64,000 bases of DNA, from assembly GCA_019359765.1 (NCBI GenBank), contig JAHHGU010000017.1:27897-91896 (forward strand), read 5' to 3'. Shown piece by piece: positions 8,545 to 17,154 of this stretch (position 1 is its first letter; every line of letters begins with the position of its first letter). Below the pieces are notes generated by a model. It was not told where the DNA came from. It saw only the letters and a program-made list of their open reading frames with translations, and searched no databases. The DNA comes from Aphanothece sp. CMT-3BRIN-NPC111. GTDB lineage: Bacteria > Cyanobacteriota > Cyanobacteriia > Cyanobacteriales > JAHHGU01. The translations under genes were made by a program, and so were the position numbers.

Positions 8545-9935
8545 GGTTGCATTCCTATCCATTGCAAAACTTCTATAGCTAACAATTCAAATTCCTGGGC
8601 AGAGGTTGAATCTGGCTTGAAATCAAGTACAGACCTGGGATCTGGTATTTCCATATTTCCTACAATCTGAACTTGTTCAGTACACTTTGCCAACTCTTCT
8701 CTTTCATAAATAACGCTATCCATTACCTTCAAGCCATAGCGCCTGGGAATTACCTCTATGCGTTTTGGTAAGGTATATTGTACAAATCTAGCGTTAGTAG
8801 ATATTTTGCAAGGAAGAACACCCAGTATTTCTAATGGGTCTTTATTGATAAACTTCCTAAACTCATTAGTCTTTTTTATAAAAGTTTTAACATTTAATAG
8901 ACCTTGATTGGCAAATGGTTTCAGATCTGAAGGAATAATTAAATAATCAGCTGTAATTAAAGCAATCCTCGCGTACAAGTTTAAAGAAGGTGGTGTATCA
9001 ATAATTACAACATCGTAGGGATCTTCTAATTGGTTCATTTTTTGAATCAGCATTAGCTTACTATAATCCAGCTGATTGAGTTCATTTTCATACTGCATTA
9101 AAGTAATGTGTGAAGGAACAACATCAATTTCAGGATTGTTAAACTGAGATTTCCTAGCAACTTCTTGGATAGGGTAGAAGTCCTCTGACTCTAAAACATG
9201 ACGAACATTAGAATCTTTTATATCATCTAGTTCTTCATCGTCAAACTTTGCCAAGCCCGCTGCAAACGTAGTATTCGCTTGACTATCTAAGTCAATAACA
9301 AGAACTTTCTTGCCCTTCTTTCTGATAGCGGCTGCTAGGTTAACTACAGTTGTCGTTTTGCCTACGCCGCCTTTGTTGTGGTAAACCGCAATTGTTTTCA
9401 CAGTATGTTGCCTATGGTTCTCAAAAATTATCGGCGAATCGGATTCAGTGTTTGGTAAATTAATTGAAGGTGTTTGAGTCAAGGAAGCGTTTTGAATTAA
9501 AGGTTGCCTCAAACTGTCTCTGCCGATCAACGCTTTGATTTCATCAATTTTGGACTGTATCTGTTTTCCTGTACACTGAAATACTAAATTTATATCGTCT
9601 TTTGCTCCTTTATAAATTCTGACTTCTTTTCCATTTGTCAATAGCCCATAGCGAACATTTAGGCTTGTTAAGTATGTTTTGAGTCGGCGAGTATGCCTAT
9701 TTAAGTTTTGATTGGGGTGTTTAGCCTCCATTACCACACTTAGGGGTGAGTCAGCATCTAAGACAAAAGGAATAACTTGCGTGGCAAATGCTAAGAAATC
9801 TAAACGAATACTGCCAAATGCCACCTCTTGATGCCAAGTATCTGGAGTGTACCCTAACTGCGGCAGCAGATATTGGACAATGAGTTTGCTTTCAACTTCA
9901 CTTTCGTTGCGACAAAGTTCAGGATTAAAATCCAA
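8541..9935 (-). CDS. fusion of an HsdR_N-like PD-(D/E)xK nuclease domain and a ParA ATPase
   Basis: 464 residues. The start is TTG at 9935 with GAGG about eight bases upstream. Residues 1-135 resemble the N-terminal nuclease domain of type I restriction HsdR subunits. A conserved-type Glu (E15), D46 in RLDFLAF and E70-A-K72 in VVMEAK make a plausible PD-ExK active site. From about residue 178 follows a ParA/MinD-like ATPase with deviant Walker A (KGGVGKTT, signature Lys188), DLDSQAN for switch I and VVIIDTPPS for Walker B. The C-terminus is typical ParA. The downstream ParB-like gene overlaps by ATGA. It could be a partition-like system with a nuclease, or a DNA-defence module; nothing here decides which. 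Its A+T content is higher than the flanking housekeeping genes. Confidence 0.8.
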   Translation of the reverse strand: MDFNPELCRNESEVESKLIVQYLLPQLGYTPDTWHQEVAFGSIRLDFLAFATQVIPFVLDADSPLSVVMEAKHPNQNLNRHTRRLKTYLTSLNVRYGLLTNGKEVRIYKGAKDDINLVFQCTGKQIQSKIDEIKALIGRDSLRQPLIQNASLTQTPSINLPNTESDSPIIFENHRQHTVKTIAVYHNKGGVGKTTTVVNLAAAIRKKGKKVLVIDLDSQANTTFAAGLAKFDDEELDDIKDSNVRHVLESEDFYPIQEVARKSQFNNPEIDVVPSHITLMQYENELNQLDYSKLMLIQKMNQLEDPYDVVIIDTPPSLNLYARIALITADYLIIPSDLKPFANQGLLNVKTFIKKTNEFRKFINKDPLEILGVLPCKISTNARFVQYTLPKRIEVIPRRYGLKVMDSVIYEREELAKCTEQVQIVGNMEIPDPRSVLDFKPDSTSAQEFELLAIEVLQWIGMQP

Positions 9936-10527
9936 TTTTGTTCTACCTCTATAATTCGGTACCCCGTAGGGACAACCTCATAACTATTCATTATCCCTGA
10001 GAGTGAACTTTTGCGCCTCAGGGCGATCGCAGATATTTGATCATCCTCTCCCCAGATATGTGACTTGTTAGCTGGAGGCAATACCTGCACTGACAATAAT
10101 AGAGACGTTCCGGCGGAACGTCTCTACGACTAGAAACCAGAAGGTGGTTAGAGGAGCGCATTTGGTAGAATGAATTCAGCTGTTAACATAGCCTTGCTGC
10201 TGTAAAGATTTCATAAAACCACAGCATAACCATGTTTACCGCTTATCCCAGCACAACGCCTCCAACTGGTTCGGCGGTTTTTCCTGGCAGCTAGTCCGCA
10301 CCCGCCAAGGAATATTATTCCTTCGCTTATAGCTCAAGTTCACTCAAGTGGACTAAATTTTGCTCCCTTGTCCTCCTTGTCCCCTCTAGGGAGAAAAAAG
10401 TAGCAGAATATTTTCTATTGCCTATTTGCAGGGAAATCCCAGATTATTATTAAGGCGACAACGCAGTATCTAAGCAAGCACCGATTAGCTTTGTCCGGTG
10501 GCGCTTTACCTCAAGAGGATTTAACCG
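9936..10527. other. divergent spacer between the two ParA genes
   Basis: 592 bases separating the nuclease-ParA gene (minus) from the second ParA gene (plus). It contains a 7-bp stem (CCCTGAG ... CTCAGGG) near 10000-10020 and the dispersed hairpin at 10100-10126. I looked for iterated parS-like sites and saw none. No gene is convincing. Confidence 0.55.
10100..10126. repeat. dispersed hairpin repeat, AGAGACG family
   Basis: AGAGACGTTCCG and CGGAACGTCTCT form a perfect inverted repeat with a one-base centre, and the flanking T and A also pair. It belongs to the same family as 3316-3343. Confidence 0.85.
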
Positions 10528-11469
10528 ATGGGATTGATCGTTGCAACAGTAAACATGAAAGGCGGAGTCGGTAAGACGACTCTATCCGTCAACTTGGCGG
10601 CTTGTTTGGCTAAAAATCATGGCAAGCGGGTTTTAGTTGTCGATTTAGACACGCAAATCAGCGCCACCCTCAGCCTGATGCCACCGCATGACTTTGCCAA
10701 GATCAGGAAAGAAAGGCGCACTTTTAGTCACCTAGTATATAAAGCTATCAGACCTAATGGTAGGGTAACGCTTTCAATTCAAGATATCATCTGTCGTTAT
10801 GTTGCTACAGTAAATGGTCTGGATTTGCTGCCAGGAGATATCGATCTATATGATGAATTTTTAGTGTCGGAAATGCTTCATGAAAAAGCTGTTCAGGATG
10901 GTCAAGTTGATTTTGCTCAAATTTGGAACCGCTTTGAAAGAACGTTAGTTAGAGGAATATTACAGCCTATTATTAATGAGTATGACTTCATTATTCTAGA
11001 CTGTGCCCCTGGTTATAATCTCTTAACACGTAGCGGAATTTTAGCCAGCAACTTCTATTTACTACCAGCTAGACCAGAACCATTATCAATTGTGGGGATT
11101 CAGCTGCTGGAAAGGCGGATTGCTAAGCTGAAAGAAAGTCATAACTTGGACAAAAATGCACTGAATATAAAGCTGCTGGGGATCGCCTTTATTATGTCAG
11201 GGGGTATCATCGGCAGGTATTACCAGCAAGTAATACAGCGGGTAAATGAGGATTTCACACCTGCCCAAATTTTCAAAACCAGAATCCCGATGGATGTTAA
11301 TGTTGCCAAAGCCGTTGATAGTTTTCTCCCCGTGGTTCTGGCGGCTCCCGGTTCAGCTGGATCTAAAGCTTTAATAAAGTTAACGCAAGAATTTTTATAT
11401 AAGTTAGAGGCTTTTGATAGTCTCTATGAAGCCAACAAAACAAAAATGAACTTATCAAAACTAGATTGA
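10528..11469 (+). CDS. ParA/MinD-like ATPase, stand-alone
   Basis: 313 residues from ATG at 10528, preceded by AAGAGGA. The deviant Walker A is KGGVGKTT (K11 signature, K16 P-loop), followed by VVDLDTQISATLSL and the Walker B region IILDCAPGYN. Compared with plasmid ParA there is no N-terminal helix-turn-helix, and DLDTQIS replaces the common DLDPQGN. It is transcribed away from the nuclease-ParA gene and has no ParB partner of its own downstream. It may position a cellular cargo or be the second half of the neighbouring locus. Confidence 0.8.
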   Translation: MGLIVATVNMKGGVGKTTLSVNLAACLAKNHGKRVLVVDLDTQISATLSLMPPHDFAKIRKERRTFSHLVYKAIRPNGRVTLSIQDIICRYVATVNGLDLLPGDIDLYDEFLVSEMLHEKAVQDGQVDFAQIWNRFERTLVRGILQPIINEYDFIILDCAPGYNLLTRSGILASNFYLLPARPEPLSIVGIQLLERRIAKLKESHNLDKNALNIKLLGIAFIMSGGIIGRYYQQVIQRVNEDFTPAQIFKTRIPMDVNVAKAVDSFLPVVLAAPGSAGSKALIKLTQEFLYKLEAFDSLYEANKTKMNLSKLD

Positions 11470-11597
11470 GATGATAGCAATTAGCACTTAGCTTTTAGCA
11501 ATTAGCTTTGAGCAAATATACAGTTATAGCAGCAGTTATGGGTGCATGGAGGCTCGTGTCAATTGTCAAACATCCGACAAGGCATACTGCTATATCA

Positions 11598-11700
11598 TGT
11601 CCGCTTGATTACCCTTAAAAATCACCCCTCCCCTTGCTAAGGGGAGGGGTGCCGCAGGCGGGAAGGGGTTTTCCGGGAATTGTGAGTAATCTAGCGGACA
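11598..11700. mobile_element. MITE-like element with terminal inverted repeats
   Basis: GTCCGCTTGATTAC at 11599-11612 and GTAATCTAGCGGAC at 11686-11699 are inverted copies with one mismatch. Inside is a perfect 13-bp hairpin, CACCCCTCCCCTT and AAGGGGAGGGGTG, at 11623-11651. There is no coding capacity. It ends 10 bp from the ileS stop codon and may serve as its 3' structure. Confidence 0.6.
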
Positions 11701-11709
11701 CAATATCGC

Positions 11710-14640
11710 TCAAAACTTATCAGCTAAAGCTGCAACGCATCGTTCGCACAGCAGGGGATGTTCTGCTAATTTGCCCACATGAATTGAGTAATTCCAGCAG
11801 CGATCGCACTTTTCCCCTTCTGCTTTAACTACTCCCACACCCAGGGCATCATCCTGGCTGTTGTATTGTATATCCCGCAATGCCTCAGGAGAATCTAGAA
11901 GTTCTACCTGGGAGGATAAAAATAGATAACGCAGTTCATCTACTTTATTGCCAGTTTCAGGATTGAACGCTTGCAACTGCTGACGTTTCTCAATGTCGGA
12001 AACAGAAAGCAACACCTTCGCTTCTAGGGAAGAACCAATCATTTTTTCTGCCCTAGCCTGTTCTAGAACTTTGTTTACCTCTGTGCGGATTTGCCGCAAC
12101 AGCTGCCAGCGTTCTGTCAGTTCTGGGTGATGCCAGCCTGCTTCTAGTTTCACCCAGCCTGCCTCAAATACAGACTTGTAGGGAGTTGGGTAGGGAAGAT
12201 ATTGCCAGATATCCTCTGCTGTGTGACACAGCACAGGTGCGATCGCTTTTGCCAAATTCTCCACAGCAACAGCCAAAACTGTTTGGCAGCTGCGACGGCG
12301 CAAGGCATTCGGGGCACTGATATAAAGCCGATCCTTGGCAATATCCAGATAAAAGTTAGACAGATCTACAACACAGAAGTTCTGCACCACTTGGAAAAAG
12401 CGGAAGAATTGGTAATTTTCAAAGGCTTCTTTTACTTCCCCAAACACCTCTGTCATCCGGTGCAGCATATAGCGGTCAAGTTCCGGTAGCTGCTCATAAG
12501 GAACTGCATCTTTAGCTGGGTCAAAGTCATGCAAATTCCCTAGCAAGAATCGGGCAGTGTTGCGAATTTTGTTCCTAACATCCCCCATCTGCTTGAGGAT
12601 GTTTTTACTAATGGGGACATCCGTGGAGTAGTCCACCGAGGACGCCCACAAGCGCAATACATCGGCACCGTAAGGCGGTTCTTCTTTTTGATTCTTGCCG
12701 CCCTCAATAACAATCGCTGGGTCGATAACATTACCCAAAGATTTACTCATCTTGCGACCTTGTTCATCTAGGGTAAAGCCGTGAGTTAAGACAGTTTTAT
12801 AAGGGGCACAGCCGTTAGTTGCCACACTGGTTAGCAAACTGGACTGGAACCAACCCCGGTGTTGATCTGACCCTTCCAGATATATATCAGCGGGATAGCG
12901 CAACTCTTCTCGCTCTTTTAACACTCCCCCCCAGGAGGAACCAGAGTCAAACCAGACATCCATCGTATCCGTGCCTTTGCGGTAAGACTTACCGTTATGG
13001 CGATAAGACTCTGGTAATAGTTCTTCTACGGATAGTTCCCACCAAGCATCAGAGCCTTTTTCTGCCACAATTGCTTGGACGTGGGCGATTGTTTCTTCAT
13101 TCAGCAGGGGTTCGCCTGTTTCTTCGTCGTAGAAAACAGGGATGGGAACGCCCCAACTGCGTTGGCGGGAGATGCACCAATCAGAGCGATCGCCAACCAT
13201 TGCCGTAATGCGGTTTTCGCCTTGGGAGGGAATCCAATTCACAGATGCGATCGCACTTAGCGCTTCTTCCCTAAATCCCTCCACGGAAGCAAACCACTGT
13301 TCTGTTGCCCGATAGATAGTAGGCTTTTTCGTGCGCCAATCATAAGGGTATTTGTGTACATAGGGTTCTTCCTTCAGCAAAGCACCAACATCTGCCAAAG
13401 CATTGATGACCGCTGTATTGCCTTCACCCAGAACATTTAACCCCGCAAACTGACCCGCCTCTTCTGTAAAGTTGCCATCAGCATCCACAGGCGAAAGTAT
13501 GGGCAACTCATAACGCTGACCTACTAAGTAATCTTCTTGACCGTGACCAGGGGCAGTATGTACCAATCCCGTACCCGATTCAGTGGTGACGTAATCTCCG
13601 CCAATTACCACCGGACTTTCGCGGTCAAATAAAGGGTGTTTGTAAGTGGAATATTCCAAATCCTTGCCAGATACAGTCGCCTGTACCTGCAAGTTTTTGT
13701 CCAACGTTGCGGACAGCCGTTCCACCAAATCTGCTGCCACAATTAAATATTTTTCTTCCTCACCAACCTGCACCGCTGCATAAGTTAAATCAGGATTAAC
13801 ACTCACCCCCAAATTAGCTGGAATCGTCCAAGGGGTTGTTGTCCAGATAGCCACACTCAGATTAGGTAAAAATCGCTCCAAGCTTTCTTTAACCGCCTCT
13901 GACAGATGCGTTACCACAAACGCCGCATAGAGACTGCGGGAAGTGTGACCTTCGGGATATTCCAACTCAGCTTCAGCTAGAGCAGTTTTAGAACTAGGAC
14001 TCCAGTGAACTGGTTTTAGACCCCGATAAATATAGCCTTTGAGAACCATTTGACCAAAGACACCAATCTGAGCCGCTTCGTATTCTGGTTTCAGCGTCAG
14101 ATAAGGATTATCCCACTCGCCCCAAACTGCATAGCGCTTAAAACCTTCCCGTTGCTCATCTACTGTCTTGAGGGCAAAGTCTCTAGCTTTGTAGCGTAGT
14201 GTCAGGGGAGTCAGCTTTTGCCGTTCCTCCTGTTTCATGTTCTGAAGAACTTTTAACTCAATCGGCAAGCCGTGACAGTCCCAACCAGGCACGTAGCGAA
14301 CTTTACGCCCCTGGAGCAGTTGGTATTTATTAATAATGTCTTTAAGGATTTTATTCAGGGCATGACCGATATGCAGGGAACCATTAGCATAAGGCGGCCC
14401 ATCATGCAAGATAAAAATTTCACCTGGGTTATTCTGCGACAGGCGAGTGTAAATTTGTTGTTCAGCCCAGAATTTTTGCAGTTCCGGTTCCCGCTTCACA
14501 GCGTTCGCCCGCATATCAAATTTGGTCTTGGGCAGATTAACGGTATCTTTGTAACTTCCTGGTTCTGCTGTCACAGTTCTAATGCCGAGAGTTGGAGTTA
14601 TTTTCCCCCCATTATCGTTGACAAGTCCCTTGAGCTTCAA
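11710..14640 (-). CDS. ileS: isoleucyl-tRNA synthetase
   Basis: Charges tRNA-Ile with isoleucine in the cytoplasm. A class I synthetase with the HIGH signature as SLHIGHAL near residue 90, KMSKS as RKMSKSLGN in the second half, a CP1 editing domain (TTPWTIPANLG, HTAPGHGQEDY) and a C-terminal zinc site (CDRCWNYS ... CERC). Full length for a bacterial IleRS. The ATG at 14640 gives about 22 extra N-terminal residues that do not resemble the family. The conserved part begins near PGSYKDTVNLPKT, and a GTG at 14574 lies just before it, so that start is more likely on homology, though neither site has a good Shine-Dalgarno sequence. Confidence 0.95.
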   Translation of the reverse strand: MKLKGLVNDNGGKITPTLGIRTVTAEPGSYKDTVNLPKTKFDMRANAVKREPELQKFWAEQQIYTRLSQNNPGEIFILHDGPPYANGSLHIGHALNKILKDIINKYQLLQGRKVRYVPGWDCHGLPIELKVLQNMKQEERQKLTPLTLRYKARDFALKTVDEQREGFKRYAVWGEWDNPYLTLKPEYEAAQIGVFGQMVLKGYIYRGLKPVHWSPSSKTALAEAELEYPEGHTSRSLYAAFVVTHLSEAVKESLERFLPNLSVAIWTTTPWTIPANLGVSVNPDLTYAAVQVGEEEKYLIVAADLVERLSATLDKNLQVQATVSGKDLEYSTYKHPLFDRESPVVIGGDYVTTESGTGLVHTAPGHGQEDYLVGQRYELPILSPVDADGNFTEEAGQFAGLNVLGEGNTAVINALADVGALLKEEPYVHKYPYDWRTKKPTIYRATEQWFASVEGFREEALSAIASVNWIPSQGENRITAMVGDRSDWCISRQRSWGVPIPVFYDEETGEPLLNEETIAHVQAIVAEKGSDAWWELSVEELLPESYRHNGKSYRKGTDTMDVWFDSGSSWGGVLKEREELRYPADIYLEGSDQHRGWFQSSLLTSVATNGCAPYKTVLTHGFTLDEQGRKMSKSLGNVIDPAIVIEGGKNQKEEPPYGADVLRLWASSVDYSTDVPISKNILKQMGDVRNKIRNTARFLLGNLHDFDPAKDAVPYEQLPELDRYMLHRMTEVFGEVKEAFENYQFFRFFQVVQNFCVVDLSNFYLDIAKDRLYISAPNALRRRSCQTVLAVAVENLAKAIAPVLCHTAEDIWQYLPYPTPYKSVFEAGWVKLEAGWHHPELTERWQLLRQIRTEVNKVLEQARAEKMIGSSLEAKVLLSVSDIEKRQQLQAFNPETGNKVDELRYLFLSSQVELLDSPEALRDIQYNSQDDALGVGVVKAEGEKCDRCWNYSIHVGKLAEHPLLCERCVAALADKF

Positions 14641-14692
14641 GTTGTCTTTCGCTGTCTATAGGTAAAACATGATTTTCATCCCCCATGCTGTG

Positions 14693-15721
14693 TCAAACCA
14701 TTTGCCACGTCATCTCCTGACCTGCCCGTAAGGGCACAAGTCCGGATTCAGTAAATGGAACTTCATCGGGAACGCGCCAGGTCGTTCTGGTCAAAGTAAT
14801 CTGTTCGGTATTGCACGGAAGTTGATAAAAATCTGGTCCATAGAAACTGGCGAAAGCTTCAAGTTTATCGAGTGCATCAACGCTCTCAAAAGCTTCTGCA
14901 TACAACTCCATAGCATGCAGAGCCGAATAGCAACCCGCACAGCCACAGGAACTTTCTTTGCCATTGCGGGGATGGGGGGCGCTATCGGTGCCTAGAAAAA
15001 ACTTAGGATTGCCAGAGGTTGCCGCTTGCAAAAGTGCCAAGCGATGCTCCTCACGTTTCAAAATTGGCAGACAATAGAAATGGGGGCGAATGCCACCTTG
15101 AAATAGAATATTGCGATTAAACAATAAATGTTGTGGCGTAATCGTTGCAGCGATATTGTTGGCAGACAGAGCATACTGCACAGCATCTGAGGTGGTAACG
15201 TGTTCAAGCACCACTCGCAGATTGGGAAATCGCTGCTTGAGGGGCATCAAATGTCGCTCGATAAACGCTTTCTCGCGGTCGAACATATCAACATCTGGAT
15301 CGGTCACTTCCCCGTGCAGTAATAAAGGCATATCTACCTGCTGCATCGCTTCAAAGACGCGATCGCACTTACGAATGTCCGTCACACCGAAGTCTGAATT
15401 GGTCGTTGCACCGGCTGGGTAGTACTTTACCGCTTTGACAAACTGGGATTCTTTAGCCCGGATAATTTCTTCGGGGCTGGTGTTGTCGGTGAGGTAGAGC
15501 GTCATCAGTGGCTCAAACTGTTTGCCAGCCGGAATCGCTGCCAGGATGCGATCGCGATAGGCCGCAGCATCAGCTACCGAGCGTATTGGGGGCTTCAAGT
15601 TCGGCATGATGATAGCGCGGGCAAACTGACGCACCGTATGGGGCAGAACCGCTTTCAGCGCCGCACCGTCGCGTAGATGCAGATGCCAGTCGTCGGGTCG
15701 GGTGATCGTAAGCTCTTCCAT
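14693..15721 (-). CDS. pyrC: dihydroorotase (class II)
   Basis: Catalyses reversible cyclisation of carbamoyl-aspartate to dihydroorotate in pyrimidine synthesis. The 342-residue length and sequence match PyrC of the E. coli type. Metal ligands are visible as HLH in [10 protein letters not shown] (H13, H15). The carbamylated Lys lies in the VKYYPAG region, with His in LLLHGEV and VLEHVTT and the catalytic Asp in LGTDSAPH. The catalytic loop region is present. It ends 52 bp before ileS on the same strand and may be cotranscribed with it. Confidence 0.95.
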   Translation of the reverse strand: MEELTITRPDDWHLHLRDGAALKAVLPHTVRQFARAIIMPNLKPPIRSVADAAAYRDRILAAIPAGKQFEPLMTLYLTDNTSPEEIIRAKESQFVKAVKYYPAGATTNSDFGVTDIRKCDRVFEAMQQVDMPLLLHGEVTDPDVDMFDREKAFIERHLMPLKQRFPNLRVVLEHVTTSDAVQYALSANNIAATITPQHLLFNRNILFQGGIRPHFYCLPILKREEHRLALLQAATSGNPKFFLGTDSAPHPRNGKESSCGCAGCYSALHAMELYAEAFESVDALDKLEAFASFYGPDFYQLPCNTEQITLTRTTWRVPDEVPFTESGLVPLRAGQEMTWQMV

Positions 15722-15812
15722 TTTTCCATCATAAAACTACATAGAATAGTTGGGCGGAGAAGCAGTCACCAAATTAGCTGCTATCTGTGACTTTATGAAC
15801 AATGAATGAATC

Positions 15813-16241
15813 ATGGCAAATGAAAGCAAGTTAGAGGAAGAAAATTATAGCAAGTACGAAATACTGAAATGGGAAGTAATTCCGATCAGGGAAAGTATAA
15901 AGGTAGTCCAAACAGAGGCAGAAAAGCTAAAGACACTACGATTAAGTCCAAGTACGAGGTGGGAGGTAACGAGTAACATAAAGCCTGTTGACTTATATGT
16001 CTACTTAAAGGCACGGTTTGGAGAACCGAACGGCATCACGATGGTAACTAAGGATCATGACGACAGCGACAATATGATTCACTGGCATTACTCACTTCGT
16101 GCTGAATCGGGACGTATTGACTTTTTGTGCTGGACTTTCCGATTAGAAATCTGTCACACCCTCGATGTAGTAGCCGTAGACGCCAACGAACTACTTTCAG
16201 AAATTAAACGAGACTTTGGACGTATGGCTTGTTTATCCTAG
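15813..16241 (+). pseudogene. N-terminal fragment of a broken gene of unknown function
   Basis: 142 residues from ATG at 15813, with no recognisable named domain. The peptide is soluble and polar, with a patterned segment DLYVYLKARFGEPNG and DNMIHWHYSL. The last residues (FGRMACLS) end abruptly at a stop where a second frame, +1 shifted, opens. I infer that this and the following 16229-16750 frame were one longer gene that lost an internal segment and its reading frame. Translation as a short protein is possible. Confidence 0.45.
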
Positions 16242-16750
16242 CCCGCCCAGACGTTAGAAAGGATAATAGACTTTATAGTTCTATCGTAAGGCAGAACATT
16301 GATATCCGAATCCGAGGTTTGCATTTGCACTGTGTTGGATTTACTTCGCAGATCCCTTATGACGAATGGGATATCTGCAAGGAATTTCATACAATGATGA
16401 ATGGGCGCAATAATATGCTTCATGGCAATGTAGATCCAGAGCTTACAACTTTCCATGAACTCTATTTTGAAAATAAGACTCCTCTGTTCATTGAGTACAA
16501 AGACTTTGCATTCTTTTCCTACAAAGCATCGTTTCTCAATGCCACTCCGGAACAGGCATTGAAAGACTATCAAATTGTCCAAGACTTAACATCTCATATT
16601 CTTCTGTGTTTATCTGACCAAGTAAGGGAAGATGTATTCAGGCTTCTCTTTGCTAGACATTTAGGATGGGATGAAGGCAGGCAGAGAGTAGGAATACTAT
16701 TTCCCGATCATATGTCTGATGCAGTCTTTAGCTATGCTGCTAGCAACTAA
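16229..16750 (+). pseudogene. C-terminal fragment of the same broken gene
   Basis: The frame can start only at a TTG (16229) that overlaps the end of the preceding fragment. No start codon with a ribosome site is present and an in-frame stop sits at 16205-16207. The peptide (FILARPDVRKDNRLY, then HTMMNGRNNMLHGNVDP) has the 'RNN.LHGN' pattern that I associate with uncharacterised proteins of mobile regions; I cannot assign a function. An attC-like palindrome follows 15 bp after the stop, so this may be a decayed gene cassette. Confidence 0.45.
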
Positions 16751-16765
16751 CTTCGGTTCACTTCC

Positions 16766-16852
16766 GCCCAACAAGTCACTGTACCGGAACGCCGCAAGCT
16801 GATGGGCTGAGTGTTCAAGGTTGTCTGCGTCCAGTAAGCTTGGTCGTTATGC
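16766..16852 (+). repeat. attC-like (integron cassette) imperfect palindrome
   Basis: Begins GCCCAAC, matching the attC core RYYYAAC, and ends GTTATGC, close to GTTRRRY. The arms are imperfectly complementary: AAC...ACCGGAACGC near the 5' end pairs with GCGTCCAGT...GTT near the 3' end, leaving unpaired extra bases as attC hairpins do. The 87-bp length lies in the attC range. No integrase gene is in the window. Confidence 0.4.
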
Positions 16853-17154
16853 AGCTTAGTCTTCGGTAAAGAGGCAACCAAAAGGCTATTTGTCGATGCT
16901 TAGGATTGAATTATTTTGAGGTTTCGGTAGGGCGGCAGGTGAAGGGTGTCTGCTGAGCGGTTTAGGCTTTATTGTGGTGCTCAGACCCTTTGCTAACTTG
17001 ATAGGAGGACATCTTTCTTTTGTAACGCATCCAGCCACTTTCCACAAAGCTCACATAGCCATAATTACTCAGGTTGGAGAGGTTGTAAGCGATCGCACTA
17101 TACTCCGGCAAGTTCATTACCGGAGCATATTTCTGGATCTGGGTCTAACGGATT
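16853..17154. other. spacer between the broken cassette-like gene and ycf66
   Basis: About 300 bases. They hold a possible 51-codon frame on the minus strand (16962-17117, beginning MNLPEYSAIAYN) that I cannot support as a gene: it has no ribosome site and its ATG lies within the hairpin at 17103-17125. Otherwise nothing is recognisable. Confidence 0.4.
17103..17125 (-). terminator. hairpin downstream of the Ycf66 gene
   Basis: CTCCGGCAA and TTACCGGAG form a 9-bp stem (one G-U pair) with a 5-nt loop, 30 bp beyond the ycf66 stop. There is no U-tract, so it is at best an atypical terminator or RNA-stabilising structure. Confidence 0.35.

Noticed and set aside
12150..13260. Frames of up to 129 codons within ileS
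   Set aside because: Overlap a full-length IleRS and have no family features.
16962..17117. 51-codon minus-strand frame (MNLPEYSAIAYN...) between the attC-like site and ycf66
   Set aside because: No ribosome site, its ATG lies in a hairpin, and I know no homologue. Noted only within the spacer entry.
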